Source: Candidatus Thorarchaeota archaeon (GTDB lineage: Archaea; Asgardarchaeota; Thorarchaeia; Thorarchaeales; Thorarchaeaceae). From it: a stretch of 64,000 nt of DNA. The stretch covers positions 169,460 through 233,459 of the forward strand of contig DXJO01000010.1 in assembly GCA_019057475.1 (NCBI GenBank), given 5' to 3'. The first letter of the stretch is position 1; each line of letters begins with the position of its first letter. The position numbers and the translations under genes are program-made. The notes beneath the pieces are model-generated. The model was given only the letters and a program-made list of their open reading frames with translations, did no database searches and was not told the origin of the DNA. Below are positions 24,536-34,001 of this stretch, one piece after another.

Positions 24536-26857
24536 CTACTCTCCTGCGCCGCCTAAGTACAAAATAGCGAGCTCAGCATCTTGTTTGAACATCGGGTCCT
24601 GATCCCGGCTGAGCCTTTGCTTGTTGTCCCATACACCCCTCGCCAGAAGATCAGTGGTCTTTGCCTTTGTTTCGACATTCTGTGCCGCTTGAGTGTCACC
24701 GGCCTGCTGGAATACTTGTGCGGCATAATTGTAATTGCCCACTGCCTCTCTGAGCTGGTCACTTGCATTGGAGTAGTGCTTCTTTGCCTTGGTCTTCTCT
24801 CCCTTTCTATACAGGTACTCCGCCATGAAGTCGCTTTTTGCTCCTTCCATGCGCAACAGGTCTCCCCTGAACTTCATTACAACACCTTGGAGTTGCTTGA
24901 CCTGGCCATCGACATTGTTCTTCTGACGAATCGATTCTATCTTCACACTGGCGAGCTCGTTTGCGGCGGACGTGAATGAAACTACTGCTTGCTTGATTTT
25001 CAGGATACTTTTGTCGTGAGCTTGAATGACCTCATCAAGGCTATCCTCGTCCTCGAACTCAGCAAGTTCATCAGCAAGTTTGACGATGGCATTATTCCTC
25101 TCAATCTGAGCCCTAAAAGCCCCCTGCTCGGATTGCTTAGCAAATACTTGGGCCTCGGATGCGAATGCAGTAGCCAAGGCTAACCTGCCAAGATCCATTA
25201 GTTCTTCAGCTGTTCCCATCTCTCCGATTACCTTGTAATATGACGCGGCCTCCGCAGCGTGAAGATTCTCCAGGATTCGCGACATGATGAACTTAACGCC
25301 CTGCTGAAGCTGCGAGCTCAGCTGGAACTGGATGACGTATTTTACATTGTTGAGGATTGCGAGGGTCTTATTCCTCAGATTTCCCACTTCTTCATCTTCT
25401 GGTTCAACGCTCAACAGTATCCCCAGACTATCCAGTCCTTCACGAATCGCCTCTAAGGACTCCGCTGGGTTGGTGCCCATGTGCTTCAGAGCCTCGTCCA
25501 GCGCTTTGTTCACATCCTTGATGAGCCCAGTTTTACGCAGGTCTTTGGCGAAATCGATCTGACTCTTGATGCTTCGGATGTTATCAGACTGCTTAAGGAG
25601 GTCTTTCACGAATAAGAAAGTCTTCAGGTTCTCGCTTATGGCGCCCGTCAGCTCTCTCGTCTTCGAGAGCTTTTCTGCTTTCTTCAGATCCTTGAGTATG
25701 TCCTTGAGGACTGTTATCGCCTCTTTCTTGTTGTTGACTACTAGCAATTGTGATAGTTCCATGGATGAGGTTTCTGCCTCGCAGAAATGAGCTTGAGCCT
25801 TCTTGTGCTCCTTGTCGTTGCGAGACTGTGCTGCATTGGGCTGCAGTGAAACGACCCGTCCGAAACACTTCTCAGCCCGACCAAACGCATCTGACGCGGA
25901 AGTGTAGAGCTTGGCTGCATCTTCGAGATTTCCGGCTCTCATCTGAGCGTTGGCGATATCATTGTAGGTCATCGCCAGGTATACCTCACTAAGGCCTGCA
26001 GTATTAGATTTCCACGCATCTAGGCTGGACATCTTCTGCTTGCTAACTGCCTTACTCTCTCTGAACAGCGGAATCGCTTCGTTGTACAGATCAGTAGCCT
26101 GCTCGAAGATGAAGGAGCTGAGGATGTCCCTCCAGATCAGCTCATCGAACGGATTGAACGCCTGTCTGAATGTGCTTTCTTGTCCAATTAAATCATTGAG
26201 GAATTCATCATAGAATTCCGCCTCCGCGCCTTTATTCTTACCACGGAGCTCTGTAAGCTCCTTCTCTCCTGCATCTCCAGCTTCTCGTACAAGACTGTAG
26301 GCCTTGTGACCCAATGCTACTCTCCTAAGTTTCTGGGTGCCGTCCACCTTTGATGGGATTGCAGAGAACGGCTTCTCAAGCATTGTGTAGACAGCAGCCA
26401 AGTAGCGCGATGCTTCCTTTCCCTTTTGCTCGCTCTCTTGTTCAACAAACGGGCCACTTGCAGCACCAGCCTGGTGGAGCCATGCCATGACCTTTGCCAT
26501 CCATACATCTGCCAAATTGCCCTGGTGCCGTAATGTACTGTCTTCGAGTGCTTCCTTGATTTGCTCCTTTGCTTCTCCTTCTGCAGCACGATATCGTTCT
26601 CTTAGGTATGTTATTTCAAAATCATCACTCATCATCTGTTCGCTGAACGTTGCTATCTCGTCATAGAGCTCAGTGAATGCATCGTGCATGAGAATTCGCT
26701 TTCTTTCGAGGGTCTCCTTATCATCGATATCAGTTAGTGCGAACTCTTTGACGCCGTCTTGCGCCAGGATATTCAGCTCGTACAACCTGCTAGTATGGAC
26801 GGTCACATCATCTGTCAGGTCTTCTTCTTTTGAACGCTTGTTACTCAAAGAGAGCAC
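24536..26857 (-). CDS. Large all-helical (TPR/coiled-coil-like) protein, unknown
   Basis: 773 residues, predicted almost wholly helical, without signal peptide or membrane segment. Several stretches have TPR-like spacing, such as YNDIANAQMRAGNLEDAAKLY (~300), YLYRKGEKTKAKKHYSNASD (~685) and YNYAAQVFQQAGDTQAAQN. Acidic linkers and heptad-like repeats lie in between. TPR proteins are usually scaffolds. It starts at GTG 26857; the next genes upstream on the same strand are a winged-helix regulator and a charged protein, possibly co-transcribed. I cannot assign a function; candidates include assembly or cytoskeletal scaffolds. Confidence 0.6.
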   Translation of the reverse strand: MLSLSNKRSKEEDLTDDVTVHTSRLYELNILAQDGVKEFALTDIDDKETLERKRILMHDAFTELYDEIATFSEQMMSDDFEITYLRERYRAAEGEAKEQIKEALEDSTLRHQGNLADVWMAKVMAWLHQAGAASGPFVEQESEQKGKEASRYLAAVYTMLEKPFSAIPSKVDGTQKLRRVALGHKAYSLVREAGDAGEKELTELRGKNKGAEAEFYDEFLNDLIGQESTFRQAFNPFDELIWRDILSSFIFEQATDLYNEAIPLFRESKAVSKQKMSSLDAWKSNTAGLSEVYLAMTYNDIANAQMRAGNLEDAAKLYTSASDAFGRAEKCFGRVVSLQPNAAQSRNDKEHKKAQAHFCEAETSSMELSQLLVVNNKKEAITVLKDILKDLKKAEKLSKTRELTGAISENLKTFLFVKDLLKQSDNIRSIKSQIDFAKDLRKTGLIKDVNKALDEALKHMGTNPAESLEAIREGLDSLGILLSVEPEDEEVGNLRNKTLAILNNVKYVIQFQLSSQLQQGVKFIMSRILENLHAAEAASYYKVIGEMGTAEELMDLGRLALATAFASEAQVFAKQSEQGAFRAQIERNNAIVKLADELAEFEDEDSLDEVIQAHDKSILKIKQAVVSFTSAANELASVKIESIRQKNNVDGQVKQLQGVVMKFRGDLLRMEGAKSDFMAEYLYRKGEKTKAKKHYSNASDQLREAVGNYNYAAQVFQQAGDTQAAQNVETKAKTTDLLARGVWDNKQRLSRDQDPMFKQDAELAILYLGGAGE

Positions 26858-26991
26858 CTTCAGGAAGCAGCTTTCCCTTTGACCAAGATATCTGCATCTA
26901 TTAAGAGTACCTAAGCAGGACTCAAGAAATATGACTCAGAAGAGAGAATCACGCATCGATTCAGCCGATTTCGAACCTGCTAGATCATATT

Positions 26992-27372
26992 CTACTCTTC
27001 AGCTGGCCTGAACCTAATGCTTCGGCCATCTCTGAACTTGGCTAATCTTCCCTCTTCGACAAGCTGGTTCAACACCTCGCTGGTCCTGGACCTAGACTTT
27101 CCCCATTGTCTGGCAAGTTCAGCAGCTGTAAATCCTGAATCTGTACGCTGAATCAGGTCAACCAACTTCTCCCAGGCTACATCTCGTGCAATGCAACTTT
27201 CCTGGTTCGCGAAAACGTTGTATTGATTCGCATCCGTGGGCATGGTCTTTCCTGGGGGGGTCTGTTTCAGTTTCGAGGCCAGTTCGTTCATAGTTTCATG
27301 AATCATCATTACGGTCTTTCTGAGCTCCTTGATTTCTTCCCGAAGCCCTACGATCTCATAGTTTTTCGACAC
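26992..27372 (-). CDS. Winged-helix DNA-binding protein with N-terminal coiled coil
   Basis: 126 residues. An N-terminal coiled coil (about 5-36, IVGLREEIKELRKTVMMIHE) is followed by a flexible linker and a winged helix (about 65-126) in which AAELARQWGKSRSRTSEVLN is the recognition helix and GRLAKFRDGRSIRFRPAEE the wing. The coiled coil probably dimerises it. It starts at GTG 27372 with GAGGGAA upstream, 11 bases after the charged 122-residue protein, so they are probably co-transcribed. Likely a transcriptional regulator, target unknown. Confidence 0.7.
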   Translation of the reverse strand: MSKNYEIVGLREEIKELRKTVMMIHETMNELASKLKQTPPGKTMPTDANQYNVFANQESCIARDVAWEKLVDLIQRTDSGFTAAELARQWGKSRSRTSEVLNQLVEEGRLAKFRDGRSIRFRPAEE

Positions 27373-27383
27373 TTGATTTCCCT

Positions 27384-27752
27384 CTACTTATTACGCCCTT
27401 TTCGAAACTCGAGGTAATTGCGTTTCTTCTTCTTCTCGAAGGTCTCCTTTGCTTCTTTGGATTCAAAATGAATCTCTTGAGTTGACGAGTATTCCGGACA
27501 ATCCTCTGCAATCATTGAATTAGTGGCCGCATTAGCTTCCTCTTCAGCATCGGCGGAGAGCTCTTCACTATCTCCTGGGAGCGCATTCCGGTCATGCTCC
27601 TTCTGAATCACGTCAAGTGGCGAAGACCCAGTCTGGTCTAGTTCTGGCACCTCAATCTCGTCGTATTCTGTTTTCTTTGAATCTGTGACTTCTTCAGCCA
27701 AGATGTCCTTGGTCTTCTTTGCGTATGTTTTTCTCTTATGTTGGTAAACCAA
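27384..27752 (-). CDS. Charged low-complexity protein, unknown
   Basis: 122 residues with a basic N-terminus (YQHKRKTYAKKTKDIL), a long acidic middle and a basic C-terminus (FEKKKKRNYLEFRKGRNK). It looks mostly disordered. It starts at TTG 27752 with GGTGGC seven bases upstream; TATA-like TCTTATAAC at 27799-27807 fits a ~25-base leader. No family recognised. It probably shares an mRNA with the winged-helix gene. Confidence 0.5.
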   Translation of the reverse strand: MVYQHKRKTYAKKTKDILAEEVTDSKKTEYDEIEVPELDQTGSSPLDVIQKEHDRNALPGDSEELSADAEEEANAATNSMIAEDCPEYSSTQEIHFESKEAKETFEKKKKRNYLEFRKGRNK

Positions 27753-27834
27753 GGTATGCCACCAGCGTCGTCAACAACAATCAACAATTAACAACGTTTT
27801 GTTATAAGATTAGTTATGCGGACCTATAGCATTC

Positions 27835-28623
27835 TCAAGTGGAATCGGCAAGGGTTCTGGCAAAGGTCATGTACCCCGTGTGTGCGATCATCCATGTGGT
27901 TGGACGTGTCTTGTTCTCGCGCACCATGATCTCTCGCTCGAGTACTTCCAGAGTTCTAATCATGCCCCATTGTCTGCTTTCGCCCATAGCCTTGCAGGTC
28001 TTCATGACCTGTTCGATTGTGGGACTATAGCTCACAAGATAATGGCTTGGCTTTAGTGCATTGTGAGCCGTATCAACAACCAACCAGGGGGTTGCTAGAT
28101 CCAAGACCACCGCGTCAACCGCCTTCTCTTCGATGCCTTCGATGATGTCCTTCAAATGCATAGTCACGTTGTCCAACGCATTGTGCCGCTTCAAGTTCTT
28201 CTCGGCTTGGATGTAATGATTCTCTCGGGCTTCGTATGTGTAGATATGGCCTTGCGGACCCACAGCTTTGGACAATATGTATGTGAGCGCACCAGATCCA
28301 GTTCCTGCCTCAACAACTCTGCATCCTGCAGATATCCCCGCTTCAATCAAGATTGTGCCTGCATCCTTTGGATAGATAATCTGAGTGTTTCGGCCCATCG
28401 AAATCTGAATGTCCGTTTGACTGGGCTTGTGGATTTGAAAGGTTTGACCCGAATGGCTCTCCACCTTGATACCGTAGGGACGACCGATGATATCATCGTA
28501 TTTGATGATGCCCTTGTTGGAATGAAATTCCTCTCCTGCCTTGACCTTCCTTATCCAGTACCTCTTGGCATCCAAAAAGATGTAGATGTAACTGCCATCT
28601 TGAATCGGGTCCTGCATGAGCAA
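27835..28623 (-). CDS. trmI: tRNA (adenine-58-N1)-methyltransferase TrmI
   Basis: ~262 residues. It methylates adenine 58 (and 57 in some archaea) in the T-loop of tRNA using SAM. A small N-terminal beta domain is followed by a Rossmann methyltransferase: VVEAGTGSGALTYILSKAVG is the SAM-binding motif I (~101), YTYEARENHYIQAEKNLKRH motif II, and VDAVVLDLATPWLVV carries the catalytic-loop aspartate. SMGRNTQIIYPKDAGTIL precedes, as in archaeal TrmI. TTG 28623, with GGTGAT upstream, or ATG 28617 are the possible starts. It diverges from the HerA-like gene. Confidence 0.92.
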   Translation of the reverse strand: MLMQDPIQDGSYIYIFLDAKRYWIRKVKAGEEFHSNKGIIKYDDIIGRPYGIKVESHSGQTFQIHKPSQTDIQISMGRNTQIIYPKDAGTILIEAGISAGCRVVEAGTGSGALTYILSKAVGPQGHIYTYEARENHYIQAEKNLKRHNALDNVTMHLKDIIEGIEEKAVDAVVLDLATPWLVVDTAHNALKPSHYLVSYSPTIEQVMKTCKAMGESRQWGMIRTLEVLEREIMVRENKTRPTTWMIAHTGYMTFARTLADST

Positions 28624-28732
28624 TCAAATCACCTGCAGTCGTTTTGAGTGTTCCTGCTCTTGTCAGGTCGACTCGCGCCAGCCCACAAAGCTTTATCCGA
28701 AAACTCTTTGCTGGCCCAAGAGAGGGAGACCC

Positions 28733-30925
28733 TTGGACGATAGTAGTAAGAAGCACGCCCCGGAGCGGACTCTGGATTCCGACACCTTGGAATCTGATCG
28801 TCCGATAGAACTTATTCCAAAGAATGTCCTTGAGTATCGACCCCGAGTCAAAGATCCACCTGACCTGTTTGTGGATCTAAGTGTTGGCGTGGTTCTGGGC
28901 CGGTCCAACTCCTTTCACCGGAAATATCGAAATGCGGGTCTGGGAACGATTGGTGCAATCGCGGAAACCTCGGATGACATTCTTACCTCGCTGCTAGGAA
29001 TGCCAGTAAATCTGGACATGGTGAGTCCGCATGTCATATTCGTTTCAGGGAAGAGGGGGTCAGGCAAGAGCTACACACTTGGAATCCTGGTTGAAGAGCT
29101 TGCCTCTGCGATGGAGCGCAAGGAAATCGAGGTCGCAACCGTTGTGATTGATACTGTCGACGTCTTCCGGCAAGCGGTTGAGCCAAATGTGGATCAAGAT
29201 GCTCTCCTGAAAAAGTGGAACTTACAGTCCAGAGGATTTCCAGTGGCTGTTTTCATCCCGCTGAAAACGTACAACAGTCTTCCAGAGGAGGTCCGGATAA
29301 AAGCCCGTCTTCATCCATTGGCAATAAGCCCACGCGAGATTACTGTGAGTGATTGGGGATATGTGCTTGAGAAGGGGGGTCAGCTCAGCACGGCAATGGA
29401 GAACCTCATCGGAGACCTCCTTGAGAGCATTCGTCGAGGGTACGCTCTGGCGTCCGGTGAACACGTTGCATTGAAACGCAGCTTCAGCATCAGGGATATG
29501 GTGCAGTGCATAGAGTCGAATCCTTCCATCACTGAGCTCTACAAGGCTTCAACAAGAATCGCAATGATTCAAAGGCTCAAGAGGGCCGCAAGACTAGGAG
29601 TCTTCCATCCTAGTGGAACAAGCGCTCAAGATCTTGCAGTAGCAGGCCAAACCACGATAATTGATGTAGCACCGCTTGGGTCTGATGCAGAGGTTGTCCT
29701 CGCGATTTTAACCAACATGCTCTGCAGACAGGTTTTGACATATAGAATGGCATGGACAGAAGAGGGGACAAGCGCACGAGAGGAGCTTCCTCCGACATGG
29801 TTAATCATCGATGAAGCTCATACACTGGTCCCAAAGGGCAGCGCGACTCCCGCGAAGGATGCTATTGTAGGCTATGCAAAGCTTGGGCGACGTTTCGGAT
29901 GCAGCTTGGTCCTGTGTACACAACAACCCTCAGCAGTGGCTGACGAGGCGATATCTCAGGCTGACATCATTATCTCGCATTCACTTTCTCATGATAGTGA
30001 TATTCGCGCGCTTCAGCAACGAGCTCCAGCAGTAATGCCCAACATGTTCCGCGACAAGGTTTTCATCAGTAGTCTGCCGCGCGGCGTGGCACTGGTCTTT
30101 GACCAGAGCACAGAGAATAAGCGCGGATTCATCACTCAGATTCGCCCTCGATTATCTCAGCACGGAGGCACAGACCGACTGTCCAGTCTCTTTGAAGCAG
30201 CCCGGCTGATGATTCCTGAGGGGATTCAAGAAGAGTCAGATCTCCAGTGGGACTTAGAAGAAATCGCCGCCGAACCCGCAGGCGAATTGACTGAAGGGCT
30301 TTCAGAGGTTCCTCGTCCTCCACTTAAGCTAAGCAAGGAAGACTGGAATATGCTTGATGATTGGATTCAGGAGTATATTCGGGTCCTCTTCGAGAGGGAG
30401 CGGCAGGAGTTCTCAATCACGGATGAACCCGCCCCAAGAGCCGCTGAGCCTACGATTGAACAGGAGCCTGAAGCAATACCTCACGTCATTGAACCTTCTA
30501 TGGCCAGCGTGGACACTCAGGTAATCGATAGTTCAAAGGTGCGCGTTCGGCAATTCGGCCCTCTCTCGCCATCAGTGCTCTTGAAAGCAATTACAAGAAA
30601 GATACTCTACTCCAAGCAGCCACACAGGTATCTCTTCACTAAGGGTCCCTTCTATAGAGACACAATTCCGGTGCAAATTCAAGACATAACGCCGTCCGAC
30701 TTGGTAGAATGGTTGGCCTCAGGCCTTGTATCAGCTGGCCTAACAATTGAGAAACTGAAGGATGATGACGAGATTACTTTCGTCATGTTCAGCAAAAATG
30801 GTGTGCGAGGTGTCTTCGCAACCGGAGTGAGTGGTTCAATAGTATGTTCGCCAGTTGTAATCGTAGGAACCAACCGTGCCGCAGTTCTTCAGATGGTTGA
30901 CAAGATTCGAAGGGCGATGAGCTAG
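28733..30925 (+). CDS. HerA/FtsK-type hexameric ATPase (DUF87)
   Basis: ~730 residues. The N-terminal beta-rich part (DLSVGVVLGRSN) resembles the HAS-barrel of HerA, followed by Walker A GKRGSGKSYTLG (~106-117), Walker B WLIIDEAHTLVP (~356), and the arginine-finger region KLGRRFGCSLVLCTQQPSAV. HerA proteins are DNA translocases working with NurA in end resection; no nurA is adjacent. The C-terminal ~190 residues (after ~540) are an acidic linker and an extra domain not in classic HerA, so this may be another DUF87 group. A longer frame begins at 28616, but TTG 28733, with AGAGGGAG upstream and CTTTATCC as TATA, is the likely start. Confidence 0.8.
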   Translation: MDDSSKKHAPERTLDSDTLESDRPIELIPKNVLEYRPRVKDPPDLFVDLSVGVVLGRSNSFHRKYRNAGLGTIGAIAETSDDILTSLLGMPVNLDMVSPHVIFVSGKRGSGKSYTLGILVEELASAMERKEIEVATVVIDTVDVFRQAVEPNVDQDALLKKWNLQSRGFPVAVFIPLKTYNSLPEEVRIKARLHPLAISPREITVSDWGYVLEKGGQLSTAMENLIGDLLESIRRGYALASGEHVALKRSFSIRDMVQCIESNPSITELYKASTRIAMIQRLKRAARLGVFHPSGTSAQDLAVAGQTTIIDVAPLGSDAEVVLAILTNMLCRQVLTYRMAWTEEGTSAREELPPTWLIIDEAHTLVPKGSATPAKDAIVGYAKLGRRFGCSLVLCTQQPSAVADEAISQADIIISHSLSHDSDIRALQQRAPAVMPNMFRDKVFISSLPRGVALVFDQSTENKRGFITQIRPRLSQHGGTDRLSSLFEAARLMIPEGIQEESDLQWDLEEIAAEPAGELTEGLSEVPRPPLKLSKEDWNMLDDWIQEYIRVLFERERQEFSITDEPAPRAAEPTIEQEPEAIPHVIEPSMASVDTQVIDSSKVRVRQFGPLSPSVLLKAITRKILYSKQPHRYLFTKGPFYRDTIPVQIQDITPSDLVEWLASGLVSAGLTIEKLKDDDEITFVMFSKNGVRGVFATGVSGSIVCSPVVIVGTNRAAVLQMVDKIRRAMS

Positions 30926-31025
30926 GCGAAAAGCTCTCACAATTGCTCTGTCGGCGATTGCACGGTTGGAACCCTTACTATTAGCTTATAAGGTACAGTC
31001 GCAGTTTGCCGGCTTGGTGCAGAGC

Positions 31026-31382
31026 ATGACCAAATCCGACCTTCGCCCCCCTGTGAATCTTAAGTTAGCATCAATGGCAGATCTAGCCCGAATGCTGGTG
31101 TCTTGGTCCCAGAGAGACCGAGCGGCAAGCATGCTATACTTCGAGGACAAAGGAAAACACATCTACGGCACGCTCATTTCGAACCGCGGTTACTATGAGA
31201 TGCAAGGAATCCCGCTGTGGGTCTACACCGAAGGTGAGTCCGCTCCTGCTGGGAATTTCTTGGCATACAGTACCCGCCCAAAGGAATCTGTTGAGTTTGT
31301 CGAATCTATTGAGTCCGAACCAAGGGTGGCTTACCTTCCGATAATCACGCTGGCTGAGAAACTGGAGATACTGGACATATAG
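31026..31382 (+). CDS. Unknown small soluble protein
   Basis: 118 residues of mixed alpha/beta character, no membrane segment. Notable are LARMLVSWSQRDRAASMLYF (helical) and strand-like HIYGTLISNRGYYEMQGIPLWVY. TATA-like GCTTATAAGG at 30983-30992 puts transcription start near 31013, so ATG 31026 is preferred to TTG 30966. It follows the HerA-like gene by 100 bases and has its own promoter. I do not recognise the family. Confidence 0.6.
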   Translation: MTKSDLRPPVNLKLASMADLARMLVSWSQRDRAASMLYFEDKGKHIYGTLISNRGYYEMQGIPLWVYTEGESAPAGNFLAYSTRPKESVEFVESIESEPRVAYLPIITLAEKLEILDI

Positions 31383-31406
31383 GCACGCTCCTCTTGATCT
31401 CTGAGC

Positions 31407-31847
31407 CTAGTCACGGTCCATCGTGGACCAGAATGTCGTGCGATTCTTCAACCATTGTCTGAAATCCTGAACTATCATCTCATGATCGAAGGCGAGCCGC
31501 TCCTCACGCAGGTCATTCACGTCATACCACTTGGTATCAGCCGCATCGTCCCCTCCCTGCAGTTGACCACCAACCATTTTCCCAACGAAGACTACTGACA
31601 CAGTGTGGCCGCGAGGGTCTCTCTCTGGGTCACTGTAGACCCCCAATATCTCACTGAGGTCAATCGCCATTCCTGTTTCTTCTTGAATCTCTCTCCTGGC
31701 GGCCGCCTCCACCGTTTCGCCATACTCCACGAATCCGCCAGGCAATGCCCACTTACCTTGATGCGGAGGTTGTCCCCTTTTCACGAGCAGTATCTTGTTA
31801 CCATCAACCACTACAACATCAACGGACAGTGCTGGGTTTCGATGCAT
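31407..31847 (-). CDS. Nudix hydrolase (ADP-ribose pyrophosphatase-like)
   Basis: 146 residues. It hydrolyses a nucleoside diphosphate linked to another moiety. The full Nudix box runs from GGFVEYGETVEAAARRE to IQEETGM at about 37-60, with all its metal-binding glutamates. VDVVVVDGNKILLVKRGQPPHQGKW before it is typical of ADP-ribose or NADH-type members. The stop is followed by a stem of neighbouring-gene end sequences without clear structure. It follows the 362-residue membrane protein on the same strand with a 1-base gap, so they are probably one operon. Confidence 0.9.
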   Translation of the reverse strand: MHRNPALSVDVVVVDGNKILLVKRGQPPHQGKWALPGGFVEYGETVEAAARREIQEETGMAIDLSEILGVYSDPERDPRGHTVSVVFVGKMVGGQLQGGDDAADTKWYDVNDLREERLAFDHEMIVQDFRQWLKNRTTFWSTMDRD

Positions 31848-31848
31848 C

Positions 31849-32892
31849 TCAATACAGCTCCCTCGGTGATGCCCGCAGGAAATTGACTATGATGACTACA
31901 GCGAAGATTAGAAAGGCAAGCCAAATAATCAGGGTCTTGACAGGCACCTCATACTCTTGAAGGAATGAGATTCCTTTGAAGAGCCCCTCCACAACGAGAA
32001 ACATGCCTACGATGATGATGTTTGAGGTACCTCCCATCGTACTTGTGTCTTCTACCTTGAGTCCTTTTCTTACTAGAATCATGATGACGACGATAATCAG
32101 GGAGATATTGTTGATGTAGCTGGTGAAAAGCCAGCTCATATCGAAGAAGGGGATTGTGCCGAACGGGGTGGGAACTGGCGGCAACCACAGCGCTACGAAG
32201 ATGAAGAAAAGCAGGAGTTCACCAATTCGAATCCACTTTGTCGGGGGCTTGGTATAGGATTCCCCGTAGACACCCTTGTCATATTCGCCGGCCGCATAGT
32301 ACATGAAGTAAACAGGCGCCCCAAAGCTCAAGGCATTCACCAAGCTTTGTGCAACTCCATAGACCACATTGAACCAGAATGTCCTCCAATTGAGCAGAAT
32401 AGACTCCCACACTTGCATATACATTGGCATGAAATTAAGCAACACAAAGGTGGGAACGATACAGAGGATAATAGCAACCACCACCGCGAGAGCAGCTGCT
32501 GGTTTCCCTCCGCCAAGTCTACCTACTCCAACACCATAGAAGACATGTCCAGCCACCGCAAGGCCCCCAAGTATTGCTAGTGGCGCAGTCACCATTGGGA
32601 GGATAAAGAACATCAGCACGAATGATGCGTTGGTGCCATAGAAGAGTCGCCATCGCAAAGGCACGGCAGTGGTGCTCTCCTGCATTAGTTGAATGGTGTT
32701 TGCAAGCCTATAACGCCTGTAGTACAAGAGTGCTAACCACGGGACCGAGAAGACCGCTGGCGCAACGGCGTAGTGGAAAATCCAGTTATGAAGTGGGTCT
32801 GAAAACGGAGTCATCTGCGGTAGCAGGAAGACCAGCAATAGGAAGTACACTGGAGTGATCACTGCTATTGCGACTACTGTGATGCGGGTCAT
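31849..32892 (-). CDS. Polytopic membrane protein, unknown
   Basis: About 347 residues with nine or ten hydrophobic segments, glycine/proline-rich between them (GLAVAGHVFYGVGVGRLGGG). The frame extends to ATG 32937, but TATA-like ACTTATAAC at about 32944-32952 would start transcription near 32920, favouring ATG 32892 (MMTRITVVAIAVITPVYF); both remain possible. The Nudix gene starts directly after its stop. Family not recognised; no transporter motif is obvious. Confidence 0.6.
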   Translation of the reverse strand: MTRITVVAIAVITPVYFLLLVFLLPQMTPFSDPLHNWIFHYAVAPAVFSVPWLALLYYRRYRLANTIQLMQESTTAVPLRWRLFYGTNASFVLMFFILPMVTAPLAILGGLAVAGHVFYGVGVGRLGGGKPAAALAVVVAIILCIVPTFVLLNFMPMYMQVWESILLNWRTFWFNVVYGVAQSLVNALSFGAPVYFMYYAAGEYDKGVYGESYTKPPTKWIRIGELLLFFIFVALWLPPVPTPFGTIPFFDMSWLFTSYINNISLIIVVIMILVRKGLKVEDTSTMGGTSNIIIVGMFLVVEGLFKGISFLQEYEVPVKTLIIWLAFLIFAVVIIVNFLRASPRELY

Positions 32893-32981
32893 CATCCAGT
32901 CTGATTTCACTTTACGTCGCCAGCAGCTCGTTATCATAATGTGTTATAAGTATGCTCGGCAGATAGTTTGGTCGTGGTGCT

Positions 32982-33773
32982 TTGGAATTGACTAGGCAAT
33001 CATTCACAAGGAAGCTCTCGGCAGCCTCCTATGTTCGGAAGAGTCGGTTGATAGTTGGACTTGACCTGACTGCAGACATGGCAGTCAAACGCAGGGCCGA
33101 AAAAGACCGCCTTGAGAAAGAGGCGTTGCGAATCGTATCACTGACTGCCGAGCATGCAGTTGCCTTCAAGTTCAATCGACAATTGGTCCTTCCTCTCGGC
33201 GTTTTCGACGGAGTCCCGAAGATTATAGACGCCATTCATGACCTAGGCCTAACTGCCATAATGGACTGCAAGATAAACGATATTGGCAACACGAACTCGT
33301 GGATTGCTCGCTACTACTTTGAAGCCGGGTTCGATGCTGTGATAGTGAATCCGCTTGTCGGCTGGGAGGGCGGGCTCGACTCAGTCTTTGAGATGGCCGA
33401 GGGCCAAGATAGAGGTGTCATAACGCTCTGCTACATGTCGCATCCAGCAGCTGATGAGGGTTACGGGCTGTACGTGACCACTGAGAGGAAAAAGAAGGTA
33501 CACGAGCCGCTATACATGACTTTTGCACAGCGCGCTAAGAACTGGCACGCCGATGGTGTTATTGTAGGCGCAACATATCCTGAAAAGATAACTGAGGTTA
33601 GGAGTGTGCTTGGCTCTACCATTCCAATCATTAGTCCAGGCATAGGTGCGCAGGGTGGCAGCGCACGGCAGGCAATCGAGGCCGGGGCATCCTATGTCAT
33701 TGCCGCGAGGTCGATTGTGGAATCTGATGATCCGGCTGCAGTCGCTGCGAGCATCGCTGCAGAAACTCAATAA
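32982..33773 (+). CDS. pyrF: Orotidine 5'-phosphate decarboxylase
   Basis: 263 residues. Last step of UMP synthesis. A TIM barrel with GLDLTAD in strand 1, FKFNRQLVLPLG (substrate Lys region), the catalytic MDCKINDIGNT (D-x-K-x-x-D), and PGIGAQGGSARQAIEAGASYVIAARSI (the phosphate-binding end). It is longer than the shortest archaeal PyrF and closer to the group with ~260 residues. The TTG start at 32982 follows GGTGC; GTTATAAG at 32943-32950 serves as TATA. It diverges from the preceding membrane-protein gene. Confidence 0.93.
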   Translation: MELTRQSFTRKLSAASYVRKSRLIVGLDLTADMAVKRRAEKDRLEKEALRIVSLTAEHAVAFKFNRQLVLPLGVFDGVPKIIDAIHDLGLTAIMDCKINDIGNTNSWIARYYFEAGFDAVIVNPLVGWEGGLDSVFEMAEGQDRGVITLCYMSHPAADEGYGLYVTTERKKKVHEPLYMTFAQRAKNWHADGVIVGATYPEKITEVRSVLGSTIPIISPGIGAQGGSARQAIEAGASYVIAARSIVESDDPAAVAASIAAETQ

Positions 33774-33885
33774 AACACCGCCCTATCTCCGCAGACATCG
33801 TATCACTTCTTTGAGAATCTCACATTACGGTACACTGTTGTACATTGTAGCCCGTAGGCGCTCACCAGAGATTGCAGCAAGCTCG

Positions 33886-33898
33886 AAATAAATATAGG
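33886..33898 (+). promoter_or_regulatory. Strong TATA box for the aminotransferase; ~80-base leader
   Basis: AAATAAATATAGG predicts a start near 33920, leaving an unusually long leader before ATG 34002. The leader has short inverted repeats (GTAC-GCCTCT-GTAC) and an upstream frame starting at ATG 33924 that overlaps the aminotransferase start out of frame. The rest of 33774-34001 holds nothing else I can identify. Confidence 0.4.
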
Positions 33899-34001
33899 CC
33901 GAGTAACTTCTGTTTTCAGTGGTGATGTACGCCTCTGTACACGCTGCGCAACGACGGGGACAGGATGTACGTGACAATCAACAAACGTGGAGCCCTAACC
34001 G

